Source: an uncultured Actinomycetes bacterium
GTDB taxonomy: Bacteria > Actinomycetota > Thermoleophilia > Solirubrobacterales > 70-9
Direction: 5' to 3'
Assembly: GCA_946886425.1 (NCBI GenBank)
Contig: CAMPIP010000148.1
Span: 1-5,873 of the forward strand
Length of the DNA stretch: 5,873 nt
Made by a program: the position numbers and the translations under genes
In this document: positions 1-5,848 of the stretch, in pieces
Layout of the letters: every line of letters begins with the position of its first letter
Position numbering within the stretch: the first letter of the stretch is position 1
Notes under the pieces: generated by a model
Databases searched by the model: none
Told to the model about the DNA's origin: nothing
The model's input: the letters and a program-made list of their open reading frames with translations, nothing else

Positions 1-484
1 CCAGGACCTCTGCTTTCTGGCCGGCCAGGGCAAGCGCGGCTTCCTGCGCCGCCACGGCGGCCTCGGCGACCGCGAGGGCACCGTCGTCGATGGCTCCGGG
101 CGTACGCTCGGCCGCCACCGCGGCCACCACAACTTCACCGTCGGCCAGCGGCGCGGGATCGGCGTCTCCGCCGAGGAGCCGCTCTACGTGGTCGCCACCG
201 ACGCCGCCGCCAACACGGTCACGGTCGGGACCCGGGCCGAGCTGGAGACGCGCCGGATCGAGGTCCGCGACGCCGTTCTGCACCGCCCCGGCGAGCGCGT
301 CGACGCCGTCCGTCTCCGCTACCACTCACGGGCGCTGCCGGCCCGGGTCGAGGGCGGCACCGGCCGCCACCCGCGGCTGACGATCGAGCTCGGCGAGGCG
401 TTCACGGCCGCCTCGCCCGGCCAGACGGCGGTGCTGCTGGCCGGGGGGGCGGTCGTCGGTCACGGCACGATCGTCGGCGGCTAG
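1..484 (+). CDS. mnmA: MnmA, tRNA-specific 2-thiouridylase (C-terminal part, 5' end outside window)
   Basis: MnmA uses ATP to adenylate U34 of the Lys, Glu and Gln tRNAs and inserts sulfur received as a persulfide, giving 2-thiouridine at the wobble base; it acts in the cytoplasm. Only the last 160 codons are here, in the frame starting at position 2. The fragment opens with QDLCFL, whose Cys (fragment residue 4) corresponds to the second catalytic cysteine of the family (the ICFIG motif of E. coli MnmA). Then come the GTVVDGSGRTLGRHRG segment (26-41), the hallmark FTVGQRRGIG (45-54) and PLYVV (60-64), followed by the C-terminal beta-barrel with RYHSRALPARV (106-116) and ASPGQTAVLL (137-146). 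The N-terminal PP-loop ATPase domain and first cysteine lie upstream of the window. The gene ends at TAG 482-484, which overlaps the stop of the convergent gene. Identification is confident from these motifs. Confidence 0.95.
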   Translation, partial: QDLCFLAGQGKRGFLRRHGGLGDREGTVVDGSGRTLGRHRGHHNFTVGQRRGIGVSAEEPLYVVATDAAANTVTVGTRAELETRRIEVRDAVLHRPGERVDAVRLRYHSRALPARVEGGTGRHPRLTIELGEAFTAASPGQTAVLLAGGAVVGHGTIVGG

Positions 485-933
485 GACTGCTGCTGCCGCT
501 GTTCCTTGCGGACCTTGTTGGCGGCGACCACGCAGCGCGAGAACGGCGTGCCCTTCTCGCCTTTGACGTGCTTCTTGTTGAGCCCCTTGCAGGCCCGCTT
601 GGCGGCCATCTTTTCGTTGGTGGCGGCCTTCGCCATCGCCGTCACGCACTGGCTGAACGGCGTGCCCTTCTCGCCTTTTACGTGCTTCTTGCCGAAGCCC
701 TGTTCCTGGCAGACGCGACCGTAGGCCTTGGCCTGCTCCGGCAGCCCCGCCTTCGGGCCCGGGGGCGGCGTCGGCGCCGGTTCGTAGTGCGGGCCCTTGC
801 CCTGGCTGTTGGCGCCGCCGCTGTTGCCGTGATCGCCACCGGGTTCGGCGGGCTTCGTGGCCAGCGCCATGGCCGGCACCGCCGCGAGGGCGAGCGCTCC
901 CACCACGAGCGCGATCTTCAGACGAGTCCTCAT
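481..933 (-). CDS. Small exported protein with two Cys-flanked KKHVKGEKGTPFS repeats, function unknown
   Basis: I do not recognise a named family. The ATG at 933 is chosen because AAGGAG lies 5 nt upstream and the protein then starts with a clean signal peptide: MRTRLK, a hydrophobic core (residues 7-22) and an Ala-x-Ala cleavage site near residue 23 or 25. An in-frame upstream start at 969 would only add 12 residues before it. Residues 26-65 are a Gly/Asn then Pro-rich linker. Residues 75-96 and 115-134 are two copies of a unit, Cys, KKHVKGEKGTPFS, Cys, with four cysteines (75, 96, 115, 134). One disulfide per unit is plausible outside the cell (inference). The C-terminus is basic and Gln-rich. 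The gene lies 89 bp downstream of the sigma-factor gene on the same strand and may be cotranscribed with it or controlled by it. I recall similar Lys/Cys motifs in unnamed Thermoleophilia proteins but cannot verify this here. Confidence 0.85.
   Translation of the reverse strand: MRTRLKIALVVGALALAAVPAMALATKPAEPGGDHGNSGGANSQGKGPHYEPAPTPPPGPKAGLPEQAKAYGRVCQEQGFGKKHVKGEKGTPFSQCVTAMAKAATNEKMAAKRACKGLNKKHVKGEKGTPFSRCVVAANKVRKEQRQQQS
541..577 (-). repeat. Direct repeat, copy 2 (within the small exported gene)
   Basis: This 37-bp unit matches positions 655-691 at 36 of 37 bases; the one difference is G565 against T679. The copies are 114 bp apart, so they are in frame at a 38-codon period. It encodes KKHVKGEKGTPF of the second repeat. 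The match includes third codon positions, among them an AAA lysine codon that is uncommon in this GC-rich DNA. Confidence 0.9.
655..691 (-). repeat. Direct repeat, copy 1 (within the small exported gene)
   Basis: This is the partner of 541-577 and encodes the same twelve residues in the first, N-terminal repeat of the protein. Its valine codon is GTA where the other copy has GTC, the only difference. Outside the 37 bp the copies diverge quickly at the DNA level, and the stretch between the first Cys and KKH is two residues longer here. Confidence 0.9.
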
Positions 934-938
934 CGGAT

Positions 939-944
939 CTCCTT
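939..944 (-). promoter_or_regulatory. Ribosome binding site deciding the start of the small exported gene
   Basis: Read on the minus strand this is AAGGAG, 5 nt before the ATG at 933. It is the strongest Shine-Dalgarno sequence in the window. It supports the 150-residue form, which begins exactly at the signal peptide, over the 162-residue reading from 969. Confidence 0.75.
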
Positions 945-1003
945 CGCTCCGGCGCCCCTGCGCGAGCACGAGGCGCTCGATTGATTGACCTATGCGCCTA
1001 CAA

Positions 1004-1019
1004 CGCCGGAGGGACGGCG
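1004..1019 (-). terminator. Weak hairpin just after the sigma-factor stop
   Basis: A 5-bp all-GC stem (1004-1008 with 1015-1019) closes a 6-base loop, 3 nt past the stop codon of the sigma gene on the minus strand. It is followed only by TTGT, so the uridine run is poor. It could attenuate transcription before the small exported gene, or it could be chance in GC-rich DNA. I saw no better terminator in the 89 bp between the two minus-strand genes. Confidence 0.25.
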
Positions 1020-1022
1020 GCG

Positions 1023-2615
1023 TCAGGGAGAACTTTCGGCTTCCGTGTTGGGCGGGCTCGTCAATTCGGCTTCGAGGGCCGACGATTCGGCCCGCTTCTC
1101 CTGGGCGTGGGTCGCGCCCGGCGGTTCGGCGGGTGGCTGGGCCGGTTTCGGCTGCTCCGCGGGCGAGCTGGCGATCGGCGGCGCCTTCGCCGTGCCGTTC
1201 TTGGCCGGCAGGGAGGCGGCCGGCTGCGAGGGCTTGGTCGTCGCCTTGGCGCTGGCGGCGCCGGACTTGGCGGTGCCTCTGCCCTGGCTCGACGCGCCGT
1301 GTCCGTGACGATCGCCCTGGCTGCCTCGACTGCCTATGTCATGCGCCTGACGCCCACCGGGCGGGCCCGCCGCCGGGGAGCGCCCGCCCGCGCCGTCGGA
1401 ACCGGCCGGGCCGCGCCCCTGGGTCTTCTTGGGCTGTCCGGGGACCTGCTCGCCGTCTCCGGAGGCGGCAGAGGGGGCGCTTCTCGTCGCGGCGGCCCTG
1501 ATGCGACGAGAGTTGGCGGAGGCTGGAGTGTCGGGACCGGTCGATTCCCGGTCCGGCGGCGATTCCGCTGCTCCTGCGGGCCGGCCGATCGGTCCGGCGC
1601 CCTCGCCAGCCGCCGCCGCGCCGCCCGCGGCGGCTGGGGTCGTCCTGGTCGCTCGCTCGCCGCTCGAGCCGGTGACGTGGATGACGCCCGTGCGGTCCGC
1701 CGCGCCGACACCGATCGCCGCGACGGCGGCCACGGTCGCGGCGGTCTTCGCCGCGACGCCGACCGCGCCAAGTGCGCCACCGCTCGCGGCCGCGCCCCCG
1801 ACAGCGCCGCCGCCCGTCCCGGTGGCGCCACCGATCGCGGCCGCGCCGCCCCCGGCCGAGGCGGCCCCGGTCACCGAACCCGCGCCGCCGGCCGTTCCCA
1901 GCGCTCCTTTCAGCAGGGCCGCCGCGGCGACCGCCGGCAATGGGCTGAGCGCGGCGAGGTCGCCGTGCCGCTGCTCGATCCCGGCGCGGAAGGCGCGGCA
2001 TTCCGAGCAGGCGCGCAGGTGGGCGCGGACGTCGCGCCGGCGCAGGGTGCGTCCGTCGCCGTCGGAGATCGCCCGGGTGACGGTCTCGCACCTCATCTCA
2101 CGCCCCGCCTCCATCTGGCGCAAACCCAGCCGCGCTTCGTAGACGATCTGCCGCGCGGTCGCCGCCGAGGTGCCGAGCGCTTCCCCGATCTGCTCGAAGC
2201 CGAGGTCGGAGAGCTCGCGCATCACCAGGGCGCCGCGCTGGCGCTCCGGGAGTCGGCCGAGGTCGGCGATGAGGCCGCGCAGTCGCTGCCGCACCGTCGC
2301 GGTCTCGGCCAGGCTCGCCCCCGGGGCGACCGTCTCCGGATCGAGCTCCTCGCCGCGGCGCAGCCGCAGCAGGTCGATCGACTCGTTGTGGGCGACCCGG
2401 TACAGCCAGGGCTTGAGGTTGATCTCCCGTCGCTCGCCGGGCAGCGACCGCAGCGCCTTGACCATGGTGTTCTGGAGCGCGTCCTGGGCGTCGGCGGGGT
2501 TGCCGACGATCGCCAGGCAGTAGCGGTAGAGGTCCTGGTTGTAGCGGCGGAAGATCGCCGCGAAGGCGCGTTCGTCCCCGGCCACGGCGCGTCGGACCAG
2601 GCGCTCGTCGTTCAT
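1023..2615 (-). CDS. ECF-type RNA polymerase sigma factor fused to a zinc-finger (anti-sigma-like) domain and a long low-complexity tail
   Basis: The N-terminus is a clear sigma-70 family ECF factor. Region 2 spans about residues 5-85, with DLYRYCLAIVGNPADAQDAL (28-47) and LKPWLYRVAHNESIDLLR (67-84). Region 4 is about 107-168, with RLPERQRGALVMREL (121-135) and a helix-turn-helix near 139-162; there is no region 3. Next is a ZAS/zf-HC2-like zinc site: Cys176, then His199, Cys203 and Cys206 in the HxxxCxxC pattern typical of zinc-binding anti-sigma factors. Residues 226-305 are Ala/Gly-rich; 283-305 is hydrophobic enough to be a possible membrane helix, though Lys290 weakens this. Residues 306-530 are rich in Ala, Gly, Pro, Ser and charged residues and are probably disordered. 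A plain ECF factor is about 170-200 residues, so over half is extension. The start at 2615 has GAGGG 6 nt upstream. The target regulon is unknown. Confidence 0.9.
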   Translation of the reverse strand: MNDERLVRRAVAGDERAFAAIFRRYNQDLYRYCLAIVGNPADAQDALQNTMVKALRSLPGERREINLKPWLYRVAHNESIDLLRLRRGEELDPETVAPGASLAETATVRQRLRGLIADLGRLPERQRGALVMRELSDLGFEQIGEALGTSAATARQIVYEARLGLRQMEAGREMRCETVTRAISDGDGRTLRRRDVRAHLRACSECRAFRAGIEQRHGDLAALSPLPAVAAAALLKGALGTAGGAGSVTGAASAGGGAAAIGGATGTGGGAVGGAAASGGALGAVGVAAKTAATVAAVAAIGVGAADRTGVIHVTGSSGERATRTTPAAAGGAAAAGEGAGPIGRPAGAAESPPDRESTGPDTPASANSRRIRAAATRSAPSAASGDGEQVPGQPKKTQGRGPAGSDGAGGRSPAAGPPGGRQAHDIGSRGSQGDRHGHGASSQGRGTAKSGAASAKATTKPSQPAASLPAKNGTAKAPPIASSPAEQPKPAQPPAEPPGATHAQEKRAESSALEAELTSPPNTEAESSP

Positions 2616-2651
2616 GGGTTGCCCTCGTTGGCACGCTGGCGCATCCCTTCA

Positions 2652-2680
2652 AGGTTAGGAGTGCGGTCTCCCCTTTCCAA
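2652..2680 (-). promoter_or_regulatory. Candidate promoter for the sigma-factor gene
   Basis: On the minus strand a TTGGAA -35 box (2675-2680; 4 of 6 consensus bases) and a TAACCT -10 box (2652-2657; 3 of 6) are separated by exactly 17 bp. Transcription would start near 2645, about 30 nt before the ATG and with room for the ribosome site. The -35 box also contains GGAA, reminiscent of ECF-type -35 elements, so self-regulation is possible, but I see no matching ECF-style -10. Moderate to low confidence. Confidence 0.4.
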
Positions 2681-2753
2681 CGGCGGCGACCGCGCCGCGT
2701 CAGGTCCGACCGGGGGGACGAGCACCTCCCGCCACTCCGCCGGACGCCGCGGA

Positions 2754-2759
2754 TATTTA
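2754..2759 (+). promoter_or_regulatory. Candidate -10 box for alaS, giving a very short leader
   Basis: TATTTA is the only strongly AT-rich hexamer close upstream of alaS. If it is a -10 box, transcription would begin around 2765-2767, only about 5 nt before the ATG. No recognisable -35 box lies 16-18 bp upstream (around 2731-2736 the sequence is GC-rich). No good Shine-Dalgarno sequence precedes the ATG, which fits a leaderless or near-leaderless start but does not prove it. Confidence 0.35.
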
Positions 2760-2770
2760 GGCTTGCTCAC

Positions 2771-5416
2771 ATGAAGGCCCAGGAGATCCGCGACACCTAC
2801 CTCTCCTTTTTCGAGGAGCGCGGGCACAAGATCGTCCCCTCGGCCTCGCTGGTGCCCTCCGTCCACGATCCCTCGGTCTTGCTGACGACGGCCGGAATGC
2901 AGCCCTTCAAGCCCTACTTCCTCGGCCGCGAGGAGCCGCCGGCGCCGCGCCTCGCCGATGTCCAGAAGTGCTTCCGCACCACCGACATCGAGGAGGTCGG
3001 CAACACCGCCCGGCACCTGACCTTCTTCGAGATGCTCGGCAACTGGAGCTTCGGCGACTACTTCAAGGCCGAGTCGATTCCCTGGGGCTGGGAGCTGGCG
3101 ACCGAGGGCTTCGGGATGGACCCGGAGCGGATCTGGGTGACCGTCTTCGGCGGCGACGAGGAGCTCGGGCTCGGCCCCGACGAGGAGGCGATCGAGATCT
3201 GGCGCGGGGTCGGCGTCCCCGACGCGCGGATCGTCCAGCTCGGCCGCAAGGACAACTTCTGGCAGGCCGGCCCGACCGGGCCCTGCGGCCCCTGCTCGGA
3301 GCTCTACCTGGACCGGGGCCTCGAGTTCGGCGACGAGGACGACCGGCCCGGCAGCGACAGCGACCGCTTTCTGGAGTTCTGGAACCACGTCTTCATGAGC
3401 TACGACCTCGCCGAAGACGGGACGCTTACCCCGCTGCCGATGCGCAACATCGACACCGGCATGGGACTCGACCGGATGGCGGCGGTCCTCCAGGACGTCC
3501 CCTCGGTCTTCGAGACCGACCACGTGCGGCCGCTTGTCGACCTCGCCGAGGAGCTCTCCGGCCGCCGCTACGACGAGGGCGGCGCGGTGACCCGGGCGAT
3601 GCGGATCGTCGCCGACCACTCGCGCGGCGCCGCCTTCCTGATCGCCGACGGCGTCGTTCCCTCCAACGAGGACCGCGGCTACATCCTGCGGCGGATCATG
3701 CGCCGGGCGATCCAGCAGGGCCGTTCGCTCGGTCTCGAGTCCCCCTGGCTCGGCCGCTTCGCCGAGCGAACGATCGAGCTGATGGGCGGCGCCTACCCGG
3801 AGCTGGTCGCCGAGCGGGAGACGATCGCCCGCTGGGTCGGCGACGAGGAGGAGAGCTTCGGGCGCACCCTGGAGCGCGGCACCGAGCTGCTGGAGCGGCT
3901 GATCGCCGAGGCCAAGGCCGAGGAGACCTCCTGGATCGACGCCGCCGACGCCTTCAAGCTCCACGACACCTACGGCTTCCCCTACGACCTGACCAAGGAG
4001 CTGCTCGCCGACGAGGGGCTCTCGGTCGACGACTCCGGCTTCGAGGAGCTGATGGAGGAGCAGCGTCAGCGCGCCCGGGTCGGCGCCGCCACCGCGCACG
4101 GCTCCGAGAACACCCACGAGCGCGTCGCCGCATTCGCCGCCGCGGCGCCGGCGACCCGCTTCGTCGGCTACGAGACCCTGGCCGCGTCGACCGGCCTCGC
4201 CGCCGTCCAGGCGGCCGACGGCCGCGCCCTCGTCAAGCTCGAGGAGAGCCCCTTCTACGCCGAGGGCGGCGGCCAGGTGGCCGACTCGGGCGTGCTGCGC
4301 TGGAACGGCAGCGAGGCCAGGGTCCTGGACGTCTACCGGGTCGGCGAAGACCAGGCGATCGCGGTCGAGGCGGACGGCGAGACGATCGAGCCCGGCGTCG
4401 CCATCGAGGCCGTGGTCGACCGCGAGACCCGCCACGCGACGATGCGCAACCACACCGCCACGCACCTCCTGCACGCGGCGCTGCGCGAGCGGCTCGGCAC
4501 CCACGTCCGCCAGGCCGGCTCGGCCGTCCGCCCGGACAAGCTGCGCTTCGACTTCACTCACGGCCAGGGACTCGGCGCCGAGGAGCTGCGCGCCGTCGAG
4601 GACCGCGTCAACGAGTGGATCAAGGCGAGCGCCGCGGTCCGCTGGCTGAACATGGACCGCGAGGAGGCGGAGCGGCTCGGCGCGATGGCCCTGTTCGGCG
4701 AGAAATACGGCGAGTGGGTACGGGTCGTCGAGGTGGAGGGAGTCTCACGGGAGCTCTGCGGCGGCACTCACGTCGCCAACACGGCCGAGGTCGGCGTCTT
4801 CAAGATCGTCTCCGAGGGGTCGAGCGCGGCCAACGTGCGCCGCGTCGAGGCGATCACGGGCCCGGCGGCAATTGACTATTTCCGTGCCCGCGAGGCGGAG
4901 CTGCGCGAGGCCGGCGATCTGCTCGGCACGCCGCAGGACCCGCTGGCCGGCGCCCGTCGTGCCGCCGAGCAGCTGCGCGCGGCCGGCGAAGGCCAGGAGC
5001 GGGCGCAGCGCGAGGCGCTGGGCGGCGAGGCGGAGCGGCTGACCGCGGCCGCCGTCGAGCTCGCCGCGCTGGGCGACGACGGCAGGCTGCTGGTCGCCGA
5101 GGCGCAGGCGCCCGGCGTCGCCAACCCGAAGCAGCTGCTGGAGTTGGCCAACCGGGTGCGGTCGAAGCTGGGGGGGACGACGGCGATCGTGCTGGGCGGC
5201 GCCGAGGGCGGCAAGGCCGGCCTGGTGGCGCTGTTCTCGGAGGGGGCGGTCGGGAAGGGCCTGGCGGCGGGCGCGGTGATCCGCGAGATCGCGCCGCTGG
5301 TCGGCGGCGGCGGAGGCGGCCGCGACGACATGGCCCAGGCCGGCGGCAAGGACCCCTCGAAGCTCGGCGACGCGCTGGCGGCAGCCCGCGCGGCGATCGA
5401 GCGGGAGCTCGGCTGA
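2771..5416 (+). CDS. alaS: Alanyl-tRNA synthetase (AlaRS), complete
   Basis: AlaRS charges tRNA-Ala with alanine in the cytoplasm and hydrolyses mischarged Ser- and Gly-tRNA-Ala. At 881 residues it has the normal bacterial length and all domains. The class II catalytic core has motif 1 around residues 21-50 (LLTTAGMQPFKPYF), motif 2 around 67-99 (CFRTTDIEEVGNTARHLTFF and FEMLGNWSFGDYF) and motif 3 at 229-239 (TGMGLDRM). DNFWQAGPTGPCGPCSE is at 161-177. The tRNA-recognition region with DRGYILRRIMRRA (301-313) follows. The editing domain carries its zinc ligands in HTATHLLH (His561, His565) and CGGTH (Cys663, His667). The C-terminal DHHA1/C-Ala domain ends with a glycine-rich GGGGGGRDDMAQAGG (845-859). 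No catalytic or editing residue is missing. The ATG at 2771 gives the expected family N-terminus (MKAQEIRDTYLSFF) despite the lack of a ribosome site. ruvX follows after 6 nt, so they form an operon. Confidence 0.98.
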   Translation: MKAQEIRDTYLSFFEERGHKIVPSASLVPSVHDPSVLLTTAGMQPFKPYFLGREEPPAPRLADVQKCFRTTDIEEVGNTARHLTFFEMLGNWSFGDYFKAESIPWGWELATEGFGMDPERIWVTVFGGDEELGLGPDEEAIEIWRGVGVPDARIVQLGRKDNFWQAGPTGPCGPCSELYLDRGLEFGDEDDRPGSDSDRFLEFWNHVFMSYDLAEDGTLTPLPMRNIDTGMGLDRMAAVLQDVPSVFETDHVRPLVDLAEELSGRRYDEGGAVTRAMRIVADHSRGAAFLIADGVVPSNEDRGYILRRIMRRAIQQGRSLGLESPWLGRFAERTIELMGGAYPELVAERETIARWVGDEEESFGRTLERGTELLERLIAEAKAEETSWIDAADAFKLHDTYGFPYDLTKELLADEGLSVDDSGFEELMEEQRQRARVGAATAHGSENTHERVAAFAAAAPATRFVGYETLAASTGLAAVQAADGRALVKLEESPFYAEGGGQVADSGVLRWNGSEARVLDVYRVGEDQAIAVEADGETIEPGVAIEAVVDRETRHATMRNHTATHLLHAALRERLGTHVRQAGSAVRPDKLRFDFTHGQGLGAEELRAVEDRVNEWIKASAAVRWLNMDREEAERLGAMALFGEKYGEWVRVVEVEGVSRELCGGTHVANTAEVGVFKIVSEGSSAANVRRVEAITGPAAIDYFRAREAELREAGDLLGTPQDPLAGARRAAEQLRAAGEGQERAQREALGGEAERLTAAAVELAALGDDGRLLVAEAQAPGVANPKQLLELANRVRSKLGGTTAIVLGGAEGGKAGLVALFSEGAVGKGLAAGAVIREIAPLVGGGGGGRDDMAQAGGKDPSKLGDALAAARAAIERELG

Positions 5417-5422
5417 GCGCTC

Positions 5423-5848
5423 GTGCGGGTGCTTGCTCTCGACCACGGGACGGCGCGGATCGGCTGTGCGCTCTCCGACCCGACCGGCACGCTGGCGACG
5501 CCGCTGCCGGTGATCGAACCGCCGGAGGCGAAGCTGGTCGCCGAGCTGGTCGCGGAGCACGGGGTGGAGCGGGTCGTGGTCGGCCTGCCGCTGCACCTCA
5601 GCGGCGAGGAAGGCAGCCAGGCGGCCCTGGCCCGCAGCTTCGCCACCGAACTGGAGGCGATGCTGGAGATCCCGGTCGAGACCTACGACGAGCGGCTGAC
5701 GACGCGGATGGCCGACATGAGCCGCCGCGCCGGCGCCACCGCCGCGCCCGACTCGCTCGCCGCCGCGCACCTGCTCGAGGCCTACCTGCTGGGCGCCGCC
5801 GCGATCGAGGCAGCGGCCCCCGAGGTCGCGGAGCCGGGCGATGAGTGA
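5423..5848 (+). CDS. ruvX: RuvX/YqgF family RNase H-fold nuclease (Holliday junction resolvase-like / pre-16S rRNA processing)
   Basis: RuvX (YqgF) has an RNase H-like fold; the family is linked to maturation of the 16S rRNA 5' end and was earlier predicted to be a Holliday junction resolvase. The 141-residue length is typical. Family motifs appear in order: ALDHGTARIGCALSD (5-19) with the first metal-binding Asp7, VVVGLPLHLSGEEGSQA (51-67), YDERLTT (88-94), and DSLAAAHLLEAYL (110-122) with Asp110 as the last conserved acidic residue. Residues 123-141 are an Ala/Glu-rich tail. The start is GTG at 5423, giving the canonical MRVLALDHG; there is no good ribosome site (GGGAG at 5403-5407 is too far), so translation is probably coupled to alaS, which ends 6 nt upstream. 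The next gene starts inside its last codons. Confidence 0.95.
   Translation: MRVLALDHGTARIGCALSDPTGTLATPLPVIEPPEAKLVAELVAEHGVERVVVGLPLHLSGEEGSQAALARSFATELEAMLEIPVETYDERLTTRMADMSRRAGATAAPDSLAAAHLLEAYLLGAAAIEAAAPEVAEPGDE
5830..5833 (+). promoter_or_regulatory. Ribosome binding site for the gene starting at 5841
   Basis: GGAG sits inside the end of ruvX, 7 nt before the ATG at 5841. This normal spacing is the main evidence that the truncated reading frame at the window edge is a real gene start. Confidence 0.55.

Larger units (their letters stand above)
2616..2770. promoter_or_regulatory. Divergent intergenic region between the sigma gene and alaS
   Basis: These 155 bp separate the divergent starts of the sigma gene (leftward) and alaS (rightward), so promoters for both should lie here unless alaS is read from further upstream. 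The region is less GC-rich near 2641-2680 and at 2753-2759. I saw no tRNA-like T-box structure, no convincing riboswitch and no clear inverted-repeat operator. GAGGG for the sigma gene is at 2622-2626 on the minus strand. Confidence 0.6.

Noticed and set aside
541..691. CRISPR-like or mobile repeat
   Set aside because: There are only two copies, they are in frame inside a coding sequence, and they encode the same peptide, so they are an internal gene duplication.
960..980. Hairpin formed by CGAGC and GCTCG between the two minus-strand genes
   Set aside because: Only a 5-bp stem with a 7-base loop and no uridine run on either strand; expected by chance in this composition.
506..984. Plus-strand open frames across the small exported gene
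   Set aside because: The minus strand has a strong ribosome site, a signal peptide and an in-frame amino-acid repeat; the + frames have none of these.
2616..2770. T-box or other riboswitch upstream of alaS
   Set aside because: The region is too short and lacks a T-box-like conserved stretch, specifier hairpin or terminator; the likely alaS leader is only a few bases.
981..2774. A 597-codon + strand open frame opposite the sigma-factor gene that would overlap the alaS start by ATGA
   Set aside because: It encodes an Arg/Gly/Ala-rich sequence with no recognisable domain, while the opposite strand encodes clear sigma regions 2 and 4 and a zinc site. Long antisense frames are expected in DNA this GC-rich.
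2612..4561. A 649-codon minus-strand open frame opposite alaS
   Set aside because: It is antisense to the conserved AlaRS catalytic and editing domains, shows no domain of its own, and has no ribosome site. It is a GC-bias shadow.
2968..4875. A 635-codon + strand frame inside alaS in another phase
   Set aside because: The product is almost entirely Arg, Gly, Pro and Asp, typical of out-of-phase reading of high-GC coding sequence.
4745..5770. A 341-codon minus-strand frame opposite the end of alaS and ruvX
   Set aside because: Both strands cannot reasonably be coding here, and the + strand carries all AlaRS C-terminal and RuvX motifs; the antisense product has no recognisable features.
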